A DNA stretch of 64,000 bases, taken from the NCBI GenBank assembly GCA_030549335.1, contig CM060194.1, forward strand, positions 33,562,171-33,626,170, in the 5' to 3' direction. The notes under the pieces were generated by a model that was not told the DNA's origin, did no database searches, and was given only the letters and a program-made list of their open reading frames with translations. The position numbers and the translations under genes are program-made. Below, piece by piece: positions 12,240-24,084 of this stretch. The stretch is from Pontederia crassipes (Eukaryota; Streptophyta; Magnoliopsida; Commelinales; Pontederiaceae). Numbering within the stretch: the stretch's first letter is position 1; each line of letters starts with the position of its first letter.

Positions 12240-12615
12240 GGCTCTATTTGGCAAAGTTAACGATCTAATAAGCGATAGCGATTCGACGGGAGGATAACAA
12301 TTTAATTAGAGGATAGCGATTAGCTATTAGCAGATAGTAATTTGTTTATAAATTTGATAAATATAATGGTTAAACTAGTGTATAACAAAAATAGACATAA
12401 GAATATAATTTAGATTTATTCTAATAAGCATCATATCCATAATAATTAATTTAAAATTAAAGATGTGATATATCAAATAAAAAACATATGATGTCTAAAA
12501 AATTAAACAAAATTTTATATTAAAAAAATGAGGGTATAATAGGAATAAATGCGAAATTTTATAGTGTTTTGTCTTACCAAACATTCACATTAGTGCTTTA
12601 ACTTGGCCAAAACGT
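12240..12615. mobile_element. Possible small inverted-repeat MITE at the LINE 3' end
   Basis: A left end near GGCTCTATTTGGCAAAGTTAA faces a right end near GCTTTAACTTGGCCAAAACG around an AT-rich, non-coding body. The 'ATTTGGCAAA' end resembles other hAT-type MITEs here (30085-30688). The match is short and no target duplication is clear. Confidence 0.35.
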
Positions 12616-13083
12616 TATTCGTTACTTAATACTCTACTTTTTGTACATGTCAAATAGTGTCTTTATGCTAAGGGGTTGATCAATCATGATATAATAATTA
12701 ATAAGCATAAACACCGACCAGTTCCCACTCCCGCCCCCACCCTGAATCCTAGGTCCGGAGGGAATTTTAACCCCCGCCCCGATCCCCCGGGACCCCAAAC
12801 CCTTCAGGAACCTCGATTCCCCGAGCCTCTGCTGCCCTCTTCTAGTAAGAACCACCGTGGCCCTCCTCAAATGAGCGCCCCTGCCATCGTCCTCCTCCTC
12901 CGCTGCCGTCGCCCTCCTTCATGGTGAAAGGGATTGGCCGTCAGGTGGAAGGATCCACTGTCAGGTGGAGGAAAAAGGGAAGAGATGGATCGATCTTAGG
13001 TAGAAGAAAAAACATGAATGGAGGAGCCAACATGTGGTCCCATGAAGGAAGAAAGAGAATAGAGCAGAGAGTTTGGGTTTTTG

Positions 13084-13144
<61 letters not shown>

Positions 13145-13335
13145 AGAGTGGATGGTTGAGATTTGATCTGAAAATCATAATAAAAAATATATATAATTAG
13201 GGTGCGGGTAAATTTTTCCCCATCCTCGACCTCATGGGGGGGATTCCCGGAGTTCAGGGCCCCAATCTGGGATTCTGCATGGGGTCCGTTGGGGGCTAGG
13301 GATATTGCCATCATATATGATATGAAGAAGTAGAA
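12616..13335. repeat. Spacer with C-rich segment and long AT microsatellite
   Basis: 12720-12930 is C-rich; 12930-13070 is GA-rich. A pure AT dinucleotide run spans about 13085-13141. A C/G-rich stretch follows at 13200-13310. Open frames here read through the repeats and match no family I know. Confidence 0.5.
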
Positions 13336-14220
13336 AGATTTAAGGGAGCTCCTACCTAATGTCATAATTGTCCAATCTAATTGGACGACTGAAATTTGAT
13401 GCGCAGTTCAATAGAGAATAAAAGGAAAAACTGATCAGTTTTTCTCATTAGATGGTCGTTTTGGCCCTCTTGCTCCCCTCCTTCTTCTCTTCTGATATGT
13501 TTTTCGATATGGTGCCATCTTCTCGTCATCGTCTCTTTCTCCCTCTTCTACGTCCTCTCCGTCGTTGAGCTTGCCGATCCGAGACTATGTATCATGTGCC
13601 CCTCCTCCTCCTCCTTCTCTGATCTGCTTTCCGGTCAGATGCCATCGGCCGCCTTCTCGTCATCTTTCCTTTCTCCCTCTTCTGCATCCTCTTCATTGCT
13701 TGATCTGACGTGAAGGATGGTGACCCGCATCGAGCTCACATTTGTCAACCAGCCGAACCTCGCCATCCCAGCTCACCCTACCTGGGTCACCTCTAATCGC
13801 CGACCTGACTCGCTTCTGATCGCCTTGCCCAATCTATCATCGTGATTGCCCTATCAGATCTCGCCATCATTGACCAGACTTGCCTCGCCCATCCGGATCT
13901 CACTGTCATGATCACCCCACTAGATCTCACCATCACCAACCCAACGTGCCTCACCTTGCCTGATCTTGTCGTCGTCGACCCGACTTCGTTGCTGACTGCA
14001 TGCAAAGAGAGGCATGTCGTCACAAGTTGCCGCTCGAGTTGAACGTCGATGAGCAGGAGGGGCTGAGGCGTCCACTTTTTTTTACATGTTAACTGATCAA
14101 GATGTATGGTTTTTGTTTTGGACCGGGCCTCACTATCGTAGTCATCCGTCAGATCGGACGGCTAAGGCACTAGGTCGGAGGCTCCTACCTATTTGAATAG
14201 GTAGGAGCTCCATTAAATCT
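13336..14220. mobile_element. Inverted-repeat element with AGATTTAA ends
   Basis: The left end AGATTTAAGGGAGCTCCTAC and the complement of the right end AGATTTAATGGAGCTCCTAC match over about 21 bp with one difference. At the right end a second arm (14179-14211) forms a local hairpin. The interior (13450-14050) is CT-rich and semi-repetitive with GATCTCGCCATC-like motifs, perhaps captured sequence. No target duplication was found, so the class is open. Confidence 0.5.
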
Positions 14221-15440
14221 CAAACATAAATAGCATTCACTTATAAATCAAGGGGGGCACAACTTATTTTTTATACTAATTTATAGAAAAGACTAACATA
14301 TAGTAAAAGGAAAATGCTGTGTATGTTTTAATATAGTGTGCAGCATTGTAGCGCAGAATAGTTTTTCTCTTTCATTAAAAGCCTATTAAAATAAATAATT
14401 AATGAAAAAAAAATCACATAACTTTTCTAATGATAAAATTCGAACTCGAATGTTTTTTTTCTTGATTAGAAGAAGAGTAGCTTTTAAGATGTGTAATTGT
14501 GTTTTGAATCGAGGACATCCAACTCCTCAACCCATTCAAATGTCAAACTGCAATGTCGGCCTACATACGGTCACAAAGCCCATATCTCAACGTCCATACC
14601 AAACGCATCTTTTTTTCTTTTCTTTTCTTTCTATATATTGTCATATAGATTTGTAAAATAAATCTTCAAGAACATAATAAAACTATGAACCTAATGCCAA
14701 AAACAAATTTAAATTCTGTTATTATTATATAAGTTCCTTTAATTTACCAGCTAAAGTTATAAAGTGTTTCCACTTATTATTTTATCAAACATGTGTTTTT
14801 TTTTATTTCCTTTTTTTGCAATAGAGTAAAAATGACCTATGACAGCCTTATATCAAAGTGTATTCAATTTAGGACAAGCGTGCATCATCCATTTTCTAGA
14901 GGTTTTTTTTTTATTTATTCTTATAATGTGCACTGTTTTTCAACCAGATCAAACTATAAAAAATGAATCGCATTTGCTTCACAAAAATAAATATTTAATA
15001 ATAGGGTTTTCCCAAATATGAATGGATATCAAGAGTAAGCATGAAATGTTTTGTTTTTACCAAGAAGTTTCACATGAGATAATTTACTTAATCCAAACAT
15101 TTATTAATTCAATTTTGAATATTGCCAATGGTTTCAAGATGGAGATGATTAACACTATAAAATTCTCAAAGTCATGGGAGTAGGTAGATATTTGTGTAAG
15201 TTCCATTATAAAGTATAAACCCATTGATCAAGGAAATAGCTCAAAAAATAAATACGAGAAGATGAAGGTTACACTGGCAGGACGCAGTTAAGGATTTCAT
15301 AAAATTGATAGATGACAACAATAACAACCAATCACATAAAGTCACAATACTCCACCACAAATGGCATATATGAATGCTTCTTTATCCCAAGAATCCACTA
15401 ACATTATACTTATTTCCTGATGTAATGACAATTAACAGAA
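14221..15440. other. AT-rich 3' flank of quinone reductase copy 1
   Basis: I see no gene or repeat end. The part nearest 15440 lies just after the stop codon of copy 1 on the minus strand and should contain its 3' UTR, but no single polyadenylation site stands out. Confidence 0.5.
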
Positions 15441-17640
15441 TCAAGAGGATCCCTTGAGCTTCTTTGTGATGCCAGCAAAGTATTGCCCCTGATGAAAGGC
15501 CTGCTCCAGCTCAATCTCAGATGGGAGCCTTGAGCCATCCCCAGCAAATGTCCCTGAGCCATAAGGACTGCCACCTTTCACCTCCCCCATCTCAAACATC
15601 TTAGCTCCAAATGTGTATCCAATTGGCACAAAGATCATTCCATGATGGGTCAGCTGAGTAATGGCTGTCAAACTGCAGAAAATGGGGAAAGAAGAAATTT
15701 TTCGTCAGAATGTCTTGCAGCTTTTTTTGTCTTTCAAATGCAATGAGCTTGCACTGCAGACAGTCACAGAAGAAAATTGATTTGTACAAAATAAAGCATA
15801 TCATGTAGTATGAATGTATGATAACTAAAAAGTTGGAAAATGTGTAAAAAGACATAATTACATACATAATGCACATATCTGTCTTATAACTCAAAGGAAA
15901 CAAGTCTGCAGATAATGAACAGTACTGGTGAAGGTATTAGATATGTGGAATAATGGACAGTTTTACCAATTTGTTTCAAAGTTTGCAAAGGGTTAATGAT
16001 GACTTGATCTTTTTGTCACTGTTAACATTTGCAAAATGCCCACATATGTCTTGGGCCAGTTGAATCTCCTAGAGATACTTAATTCCAAGATGGAGAAAGA
16101 GAATTGACTGTTGGAGCGATAACTTATCATGATGGCCAGCATTGTTATCAGCAACATAATTATCAAGATTGAACATGAAGTACTTGTCAACCTTGGAAGT
16201 GGAAACTCATGTGCAAAGTGTTTATCATAAACATACAAACAAAATGGAAAAATAAATGAAACGAGAGGACTTACGGAGTGGTTTCTTGACCGCCACCTTG
16301 GGTTCCAGTGGAGTAGAAGATTCCTGCAGGCTTGCCTGCAAGTTTCTGAGTTCCCCAGAGTCCTCCCGTGGAATCAATAAATGCTTTGAATTGTGCTGCC
16401 ATCATGCCGAACCTAGTCGGGAACCCAAATAGAATGCCATCTGCTTCGGCAAGCTTGTCAGCTGTGATGATTGGAACATCACTCTTAGGAGGTGCCCCCA
16501 TCTTTCCAAGCACCTCTTCCGGCAAAATCTCTGGAACCTATCAAGACCAAAGAAAGCTGATTATGAATCTAAAAACATATGACTGAAAAACAATTACACA
16601 ATGATAAACGAAAAAATGCATATTGAAAACTACATGGTTTCAACATATTATATGATTTTTTATTATGGTTGTGCAAGACAAATGATGTTAGAACATCAAT
16701 TGAATGCTACAAGAAAAATGCAAAAGTTCCTAGATAACTTTATGTAATGACACTTACCTGCCAAAGCTCAACTTCCACACCATCAACAGATGAAGCACCC
16801 TTTTTTATCTCTTGTGCGAGCTTCTCAACATGTCCATACATAGAGTAGTACCTGCATTACAGCTTTGACCTTTAGTTATGCCTTAATGAACGGGTTTGCA
16901 GTTGAATTGTATTCTATAACAAACAAAAATAATTAGTTCACAAAAAGCAAGAATAATGAAACGTTATACTTATATGTATCTAAGCTACGTATTAGAATTA
17001 TAATGTCAAATACAGAATAATCAAATACTTGATACAAAAAGCAAGAATCCAATGTAAAAGATCATTTACAGGTGAGACCAAAGCTCTATGAAATTATTAT
17101 TGTAGATTTAATGAATGTAAATAAGCTAAAGTGAAGATCCATGATACAAAAACATGAAAGCTCTAATTTTGACCCATATATATGTTTTTTTTCCAGCTAG
17201 GACACGACTGAAATTCGAAGCAACTATTGCTTCCAGTCAGAAAATCCTCTCACTTTTGCACAAATTATAATGATAAAAGGAAACTTCTGTAACAAAGCAG
17301 ACGTTGACCAAAACAGTGAGATTCCTGTTTGCACAATCCAATGGTAAAAAAAAACTACTACAACCATCAAATCCCACCAAAGAGAAACAAAAAGAAATCA
17401 CAGATGAAGGATCACATAAATTCAAAAATAACACATTCCACACAGCACATATAGCCCTAAATTACTTTGTCGCAGGGCAATCAATTAGCTTAAATATCAT
17501 ATCGAGACAGCAGTAGATCAGCATCAAGGTATGACAGAAACAAAAGAAACCAGAGTAGGAAAACACACAAACACACACACACAAAAAAAGAGGAGCTTTA
17601 GATCGAGCAATACTTACACAACAAAGATCTTGGCCGCCAT
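15441..17640 (-). CDS. FQR1: NAD(P)H:quinone oxidoreductase, FQR1/WrbA-type, copy 1 (intact)
   Basis: Four exons joined at GT-AG introns: 17640-17618, 16851-16758, 16537-16275 and 15672-15441, giving 203 aa. The family is flavodoxin-fold and FMN-dependent. It reduces quinones by two electrons using NAD(P)H, which avoids semiquinone radicals; Arabidopsis FQR1, 204 aa, is an early auxin-response gene. Visible blocks are the FMN phosphate loop SMYGHV (residues 11-16), [14 protein letters not shown] (79-92), GGLW (97-100), [11 protein letters not shown] (115-125), [14 protein letters not shown] (136-149) and the C-terminal [14 protein letters not shown] (162-175). There is no signal peptide or membrane segment, so a cytosolic or membrane-peripheral location is expected. 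The start is the first ATG, in the same place in all three copies. It looks functional and is more similar to copy 2 than to copy 3. Confidence 0.96.
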
Positions 17641-17756
17641 TGTTGATGAGTATTGGGATTTCTTGCGCGCAAGATCGATCGAGAGGGAGAGCAACAAAGA
17701 AAAGACGAACGATTTGTGTTTTGTTCTGTGTGCGTCGCTCTGTGGGTTCTGCTGCG

Positions 17757-17762
17757 TTTATA
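17757..17762 (-). promoter_or_regulatory. Likely TATA box of copy 1
   Basis: Reading the minus strand, TATAAA lies about 117 bp upstream of the ATG, within CTTATAAACGCAGCAG. Position and context suit a plant core promoter with a short 5' UTR. The matching position in copy 2 has lost this motif. Confidence 0.55.
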
Positions 17763-17829
17763 AGCGGAAGTCAAACAGCTGGCCACCTTGGGGATTCTCA
17801 TATTTAGAAAGGCCATTTAACTGTCTCTT

Positions 17830-18165
17830 AAATTAGCCTACTAAATATTTCGCCTTAATTACCTGCCCTGCATTAAAGAAATATATGAATTTATTTTTTG
17901 GGTTGAACGTCTAGATGAAAAAAAAAACATAAACAAATATTTTAAAACGATATATATATTGGTCATAAATTTAATTTCACAATTATATATTACAAATTAA
18001 ATTATTATTTAATGTTTTTTCTCAAAATAGTAATAATTGTACTAGAATTTAATGTGTGAAATAAAATTATTAATAAATTTTATGATCTCCAGCACACACC
18101 CTTTTAAGAATATAAAATTAATGTTGCCCTTCTAAAGGCTTAAACTTTGAATTATTTTCACAAAC
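17830..18165. other. AT-rich upstream region of copy 1
   Basis: No gene or repeat boundary was recognised. It may hold distal promoter elements of copy 1, but none can be named from sequence alone. Confidence 0.4.
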
Positions 18166-18169
18166 CTCT

Positions 18170-19000
18170 CTAGGGCTGAGCAAACCCGGGTTCGGATCCG
18201 GGTCTAAGTGGACCCGGTCCCGATCCGGATTATACCGGGTAAAAAAATTTTCGACCCGGTACCGGACCCGAACCCGGCCGGATCCGGTTCCGAGTTGGAC
18301 CCGAAAATCCGGGAATGTTACCGGGTTTGTCACCGGGAATCATCGAAAAACATGAAAATGATGGACGCTGGTCAGATCCGCGGCTCAACTGGGGGTCGAT
18401 CCGGGGCGGGATCGATGGCCAAGCGTCAGATCCGATCGAATCGACGGCCAGGCGCTCGATCTGACGGCCTGACGGCCGGATTGGCGGCCAGGCGCTCGAT
18501 CCGACCGCCTGGCGGCCGGATCGGCGGCCAGGCGCCAGATCCGACCGCCAGGCGTCAGATCCGGCGCCTGGCGGCCTGATCCGGCCGCCTGGCGGCCTGA
18601 TCCGGCCGCCAGGCGTCAGATCCGACGCCTAGCAGCCGGATCCGACCGTCAGGCGCCACGATCCGGTGCCTGGCGACCGGATCCGATCGCAAGGCGGCCG
18701 GATCGATGGCCAGGCGCCAAATCCGGCCGCCAGGCGCCAAATCCGGCCGCCAGGCGGCCGGATCCGGCGCTAGGCGCCACGATCCGATGCCTGGCGGCCG
18801 GATCTGATCGCCAGGCGCCAGATCCGACGCCTGGCGGCCGGATCCGACCGCCAGGCGCCAGATCCGGCGCTCCGAGAAGAGAGAGAGGGGGGAGTCAGGA
18901 GAGGAAGGTCGGAGTCGTCGGTCGGAGTCGCTGCGCTGCCACCATCGCCGTGCGGCCCGTGTGAGAGAGAGGGAGAGGGGCTGAGGGCTTTCTCTATCAT
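18170..19000. repeat. GC-rich palindromic minisatellite with hAT-like left edge
   Basis: The block opens with TAGGGCTGAGCAAACCCGGG, like the ends of some plant hAT elements, then GGATCCGG/ACCCGG-rich palindromic DNA to about 18340. From 18363 to 18865 it is a degenerate tandem array of GATCCG-GCC-GCCAGGCG-type units in both orientations. GA-rich DNA follows to about 18980. Long open frames on both strands arise from the repeats. No matching right-hand hAT end was seen. Confidence 0.65.
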
Positions 19001-19669
19001 TACCCATTGCAATATTTTTAAAAAATAAAATAAATAAAATCCTTCTGTTCCACCAATCACATACCAGTTATTGCAATTTATTAAAAAAATAATAGTGAAT
19101 ATATGGTACATGAATTATTATAACAAGCTAAGAATTATTGCTCGATCGTTATTAATTAAATGGGATAATGATTGGGATAAGGACTATGCGAGATAAAACA
19201 TGACCCATATATATAAATCATCGTTGGATCGTGATCTGACTATTCACAAATAAGTGTTATATGGTCACTTTTTCTCACACAATCCTAATTCCCATTCATA
19301 TAATTGTTTTTTGCAATTGCATTTTAGTATCATCACCATTTAATGCCAACAGCTATTTCTTCCTCATCAATGCTAAAACTACATATATATTTATTTTTTT
19401 ATTTATATGTGGTAAAACGATTGTTGTACAAGGTTCATTGAACCATGCACAATCTCAATCCAACGGCAGATATCGCTCATCGCAGGATGCTCGACGCATC
19501 AAGATCAGCAAAGAAACACGCAGCTCAAAGGATCAACGGCACGACGCCAATCTCGGTGAGCACATTGACGGTGAGATCAGATGCCCACCCAACCATGACG
19601 ACGTGACATCATAGAATTACCTATTAATTTATGTGGTAATCCCTTGTTACCGGAGAAATTTGCATTCGT
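19001..19669. other. Unassigned intergenic DNA
   Basis: A 117-residue open frame (19261-19614) has a hydrophobic start and a polar end but resembles no family I know and has no support beyond length. No repeat boundaries are seen. Confidence 0.4.
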
Positions 19670-19679
19670 CATTTAATTA

Positions 19680-20816
19680 GGGTAAATTACACCAAATACA
19701 CTTCAACTTTAAGGTTTGATCAGCGATACCATCCAACTTCATTTTATAACATAAATGTCCTTCATCTTTTAACGCGTTTCACCCGATGCCCTCTTTATCT
19801 GGGATAGTCGATTTTTCGTTGGCGTCCACGTGGCCATCTCCTCTCTCCTCCATGCAAATAGTTGTCCGACGTGGCATGCTCCGACATGACACATAAAATT
19901 ACACCAATGCCCTCCAACTTTAAGATTTGCTCAGCAATACCCTCCAACTTCATTTTGTAACACAAATGCCCTTTATCTTTTAATACATTTAATCCAATGC
20001 CCTCTTTACCGGGGACAGTCAATGTTTCGATTTTTTGTCGACGTGGCGTCCACATGGTCATCTCATCTCTCATCCATGTAAATAGCCGTCCGACATAACA
20101 TGATTTGACGTGGCACCACAAATTAAACCATCTTACTTATTGTAAGTTGGTTCACTCACTGTTAAATTATTTCTTTATTTTCTTCTTTATCGTCGTTCGC
20201 ATGAAACCTTCTTCGTCGTTCGCACTCCTTCATCGTTTGCTCTCATTCATCATTCGCCTCCTTCATCGTTCACTTTTTATTTCGTCGACATCGTCTTTGC
20301 TCAAATTGGTATAATTTTATGTGCATTTGGTGAGCAAACTTTAAAGTTGGAAGACATTTGGTGTAATTTTATGTGCCACGTCGGAGCATGCCACATCGGA
20401 CGACTATTTGTGTGGAGAAGAGAGGAGATGGCCACGCGGACGCCACATCGACGAAAAATCGAGAAATTGACTGTCCCAGGTAAAGAGGGCATCGAGTGAA
20501 ATATATTAAAAAATGAAGGGCATATGTGTTACAAAGTGAAGTTAGAGGGTATCATTGAGCAAATCTTAAAGTTGGAGGACATTGGTGTAATTTTATGTGC
20601 CACGTCAGAGCATGCCACGTCGGACGACTATTTGCGTGGAGGAGAGAGGAGATGGCCATGTGGACGCCACGTCGATGAAAAATCGAAAAATTGACTATCC
20701 TAGGTAAAGAGGGCATCGGGAGAAACGCGTTAAAAGACGAAAGACATTTGTGTTACAAAGTGAAGTTGGATGGTATTCAAACCTTAAATTTGGAGGGCAT
20801 TTGGTGTAATTTACCC
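19680..20816. mobile_element. Mutator-like foldback element with doubled arms
   Basis: The ends are GGGTAAATTACACC and GGTGTAATTTACCC, flanked by a perfect 10-bp target duplication CATTTAATTA (19670-19679 and 20817-20826). Each arm holds two tandem copies of a roughly 220-bp unit (motifs ACACCAA, CCTCCAACTT, GACGTGGC and CCACGTGG-type). The two arms are inverted around a single-copy core at about 20140-20300 rich in TTCGTCGTTCGC. There is no transposase, so it is non-autonomous. Target-site length suggests the Mutator superfamily. Confidence 0.85.
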
Positions 20817-20891
20817 CATTTAATTAAGGGAATAAAAATTGTGTGAAAAAAATGGTTCATATATTATATTAATATAAGGATGGGTTCATGA

Positions 20892-21747
20892 CAATATTTT
20901 CATAATCGGATCGGTGATCGAATCGGACGACTAACTGGGTCGTGATTGGACCGGTTCAATCGAATTCGACCGGGTTGAATCAAATTTTATTAAAATAATA
21001 TTATTCATAATAATATTAAGGATATATACATAACAAATGTTATATTATGTATAAAAAATTAATAATCTACTAAAATTAAAATATTAACATATATATTAAA
21101 ATATTATTATTGATAAGATAATTACTTCCAATTTTTAATACTTAATATTCATTGATTATTATTAAATTTTTATTATCGTTAAATACAAATAATATATATT
21201 TTTACCATAAATCACTCTTATGTTTCATTTTTATTTAACTTTCTTTTTTTCCATTTCTTTCTCTCTCTTCTTTAATTTTACTTTTTCCTTTTTCATTTTT
21301 TCCTCTCTATTCATTAATTCTCTGTGTTTTATCATTTAATGCTATTAATGATATATTAATTTATTATTGCCCTAAATCACTCTCCTCATTAATCTTCTGG
21401 TCATTATTTTTTTTTTCATTTTTTCATTCCATCCTCTCTCTTCATTTATTTTATTTTTCTTATTTTACCTTTCTTCCAATCTCTCTCTCCTCATTAATTC
21501 TTCGGCTAAATCCATTTTTTTGAATTCAATCGATTTATTCCCATTTCCATCTTTTTGTTTCTATTTTAGTAATTTTTAATTTTTTTTCACATTTTTAAAA
21601 TTAAACCGGATTTCTTCCGGCTCACCGGTTCACCGATTCAAGCCGATTCAACCAAAAATTGTCGATTTTTACTTAAAATCGAACCGGACCAACCATCGGT
21701 TCGTAGCCGAACCAGTCGAACCGGCCGGTCCGATTTTAATAACAATG
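20892..21747. mobile_element. ACCGG-rich foldback element with 8-bp target duplication
   Basis: GC-rich inverted ends (left CAATATTTTCATAATCGG; complement of right CATTGTTATTAAAATCGG) full of GGACCGG/CCGGTTC motifs surround a very AT-rich core. A perfect 8-bp duplication GTTCATGA flanks it (20884-20891, 21748-21755). Other copies lie at 56574-57447 and, degenerate, at about 5622-6270. It has no coding capacity. The 8-bp target site suggests hAT-like mobilisation. Confidence 0.8.
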
Positions 21748-22430
21748 GTTCATGATCATGTTCTCAGCATAAACAATAAATAAATTTAGAAAAATGTGTC
21801 GTATTGAAAGATGTGTTATAATTGTGATATTGAACGTGCAACAACAATTGTACATAGATGCTCCTATTTTATTTTTTTTGTCAATATATTGCATTTGTTA
21901 ATTATGTAGTCATAGTCAGATTTTGACCACTGATTCAACGCATACTTATTGGTTAAATAAAATAGGATCGAACTCCTATATTTGATATATTTATTAATTT
22001 TTTTGTTTCTATTTTAGTAATTTTTAATTTTTTTTCACAATTTTAAAATTGAACCGAATTTCTTCCGATTCACCGGTTCACCGATTCAAGCCGGTTCAAC
22101 CAAAAAATTATCAATTTTTACTTAAAATCGGACCGGACCAGCCATCGGTTCGTAGCTGAACCAGTCGAACTGGCCGGTCCGATTTTAATAACCATGGTTC
22201 ATGATCATGTTCTAAGCATAAACAATAAATAAATTTAGGAAAATGTGTTATAATTGTGATATTGAACGTGCAACAACAATTGTACATAGATGCTCCTATT
22301 TTATTTTTTTTTTGTCAATATATTGCATTTGTTAATTATGTAGTCATAGTCAGATTTTGACCACTGATTCAACGCATACTTATTGGTTAAATAAAATAGG
22401 TTCGAACTCCTATATTTGATATATTTATTA
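21552..22430. repeat. 448-bp tandem duplication spanning the foldback right end and its flank
   Basis: The segment from about 21552 to 21999 is repeated at about 22000-22430. It includes the right arm of the foldback element, its target duplication and about 245 bp of flank (AACGTGCAACAACAATTG, CATACTTATTGG). The copies differ by scattered changes and one deletion of about 15 bp in the second. Unequal recombination or replication slippage after the insertion explains it. Confidence 0.9.
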
Positions 22431-23475
22431 CCAGCAGTTTCGACCAAACCCATTTAAATTTGATTATAATAACTTAACTGTGAAATTTAAATAATTAGCT
22501 AGATATTAAATTTGTAAAATACAACAAATTTGTGATTTCTGGATTTATTTTAACTCTTTTGTTTTATTTTTTTTTCAAATTTAATATTTTCTGTATTTTT
22601 AAATGTTAAAAAATATGAGAGAGAATGTAAAATAGAATGATAAGGGAGAAAGAAAGGAAGAAAGAAGAGTAAATGCGAAAATTTAGTTTTGTCATATTGA
22701 AATAAAAAAAATAAGTTTGATCTCTTATGCGTTTTCTTATTGGTTGTCATCCCAAAATCTTCCGCATGGATACATATTAACAAGGAAATAATATATAAAA
22801 ATAAAGTTAGTGAACAAGGATATAAAAAAGAAACTTACTTGAAATATTTAATTATTTCTTGTCACGTTTGGAGAGAAAAATGAAAGAGAAATTTTCTGTT
22901 AATTTATTTGGGGAATTTAGTTTCTCGAACTTGAATTGAATTATTTTAATTTAGGTATTTCATTTACTTTTATTTATAATAATACAGTAGATAAGAGTTC
23001 GTCATATTTACAGAATATTTCAATGAATTTTTTTCGGTTAACAAATTTTCAATGAATTTAATTGCAATCCTTTATGCCATTTTATGTCAAATATGTTTTT
23101 TAAGTAACTAATTAAGTTGATTTGCGTTCTTCTAATCATTTGAAGCCTATTTAAATGAAGTGGAATATAATCATGAAGAATAAAAAGTTGATGTGATAAA
23201 GAAATACATGTTATGAATCAATTATAATGGTGTTTGAATAACAAATAAGTGTTATAAATATAAAATATAATTTTACTAATTAATATAAGCAAAAGCTTAA
23301 ATTAATAAAATTTATGGAAAAAATTTGTTAAAAATATATTATTCAAATATAAAAATTATTTTTAATACAATTATTTTTTTATGAAATATTAAAGTTTTTT
23401 TTAATAAAATGATAAGTAATAAATAATAATTATATTGATTCTTTAATATTAATAGTTTATATGTAATAAATATAT
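22431..23475. other. AT-rich spacer with hAT-MITE remnants
   Basis: 22431-23190 shows nothing recognisable. From about 23200 to 23475 the sequence resembles the interior of the hAT-like MITE at 30085-30688, for example AAATGATAAGTAATAAATAA and TTAATAGTTTATAT. A similar scrap lies directly upstream of copy 2 at about 50844-50880. Confidence 0.45.
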
Positions 23476-23479
23476 ACAT

Positions 23480-23655
23480 GTCCTCCAATGTCTGAATCAT
23501 TCTCTCGCTTTGTCCATCACTGTGCGGGTGAAAGGCAGTACTGTAGTGCAGCCTTGTGCCAAAAGCATGCTGCAATTTCCTTCAGAACCTCGTCGTAAAT
23601 CTAAGGTCCCTATCCGATACGATGGAAACGAGAATTCCAAGTAATCGGATAATCG
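23480..23655 (-). mobile_element. Ty3/gypsy-type integrase fragment (fossil)
   Basis: The minus strand encodes a piece of the retroviral-type integrase core, with the diagnostic FHPHSDGQSERMIQTLEDM block preceded by IPVSIVSDRDLRF. Only this scrap is present; no LTR or other pol domain accompanies it. It is a broken fossil of unknown age, lodged between MITE remnants and a duplicated spacer block. Confidence 0.8.
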
Positions 23656-23754
23656 CAACTGATCTTTAGGTTATAAGAATAATTGAGATTTATGTTATTG
23701 TTCTCACAGTGGGCTAGCTAAGCTTTGAAGACGATGCTCTCCTCTCTCCGGAGG

Positions 23755-24018
23755 CGAGAGAAAATAAGAAAAGAAAAAAATGAAATTAAAACAATTGGTT
23801 GCTGTCACATAAAAGAAATTAAAAAAATGGAATCCCTATAATGGCCTGATTTCACAAAATCAGATTCAAACTTCCGATTCACACTAGTTCTTTGTCAAAC
23901 GGGAAAGAATAAATATAAAAAAAATTGTTTGACTCGTTCGACGTGCCAATAAAAAAAGTAAATTAAATATTTTCTGATTAAATTAGTTACAATTCCGTTA
24001 AATAATATCAAATTTTTG
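23755..24018. repeat. Segmental-duplication block 1 (matches 50890-51186)
   Basis: From GAGAGAAAATAAG to AACGCTTGGGCAAA the sequence closely matches 50890-51186, with a few substitutions and small indels. It is one of several blocks shared by the copy 1-2 and copy 2-3 spacers. An AT run (about 24039-24082) follows it here but not in the partner. Confidence 0.85.
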
Positions 24019-24035
24019 AACGCTTGGGCAAAGGC

Positions 24036-24082
<47 letters not shown>

Positions 24083-24084
<2 letters not shown>

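Noticed and set aside
16368-16586. Plus-strand frames opposite exon 3 of the quinone reductases (also near 41416 and 54095)
   Set aside because: Shadows of the real minus-strand exon; they recur only because the exon itself is conserved.
18208-19007. Long open frames on both strands (123 and 150 residues)
   Set aside because: They are by-products of the GC-rich minisatellite, which lacks stops in several frames.
19261-19614. 117-residue open frame with hydrophobic N-terminus
   Set aside because: No homology recognised and no supporting gene structure; could be chance.
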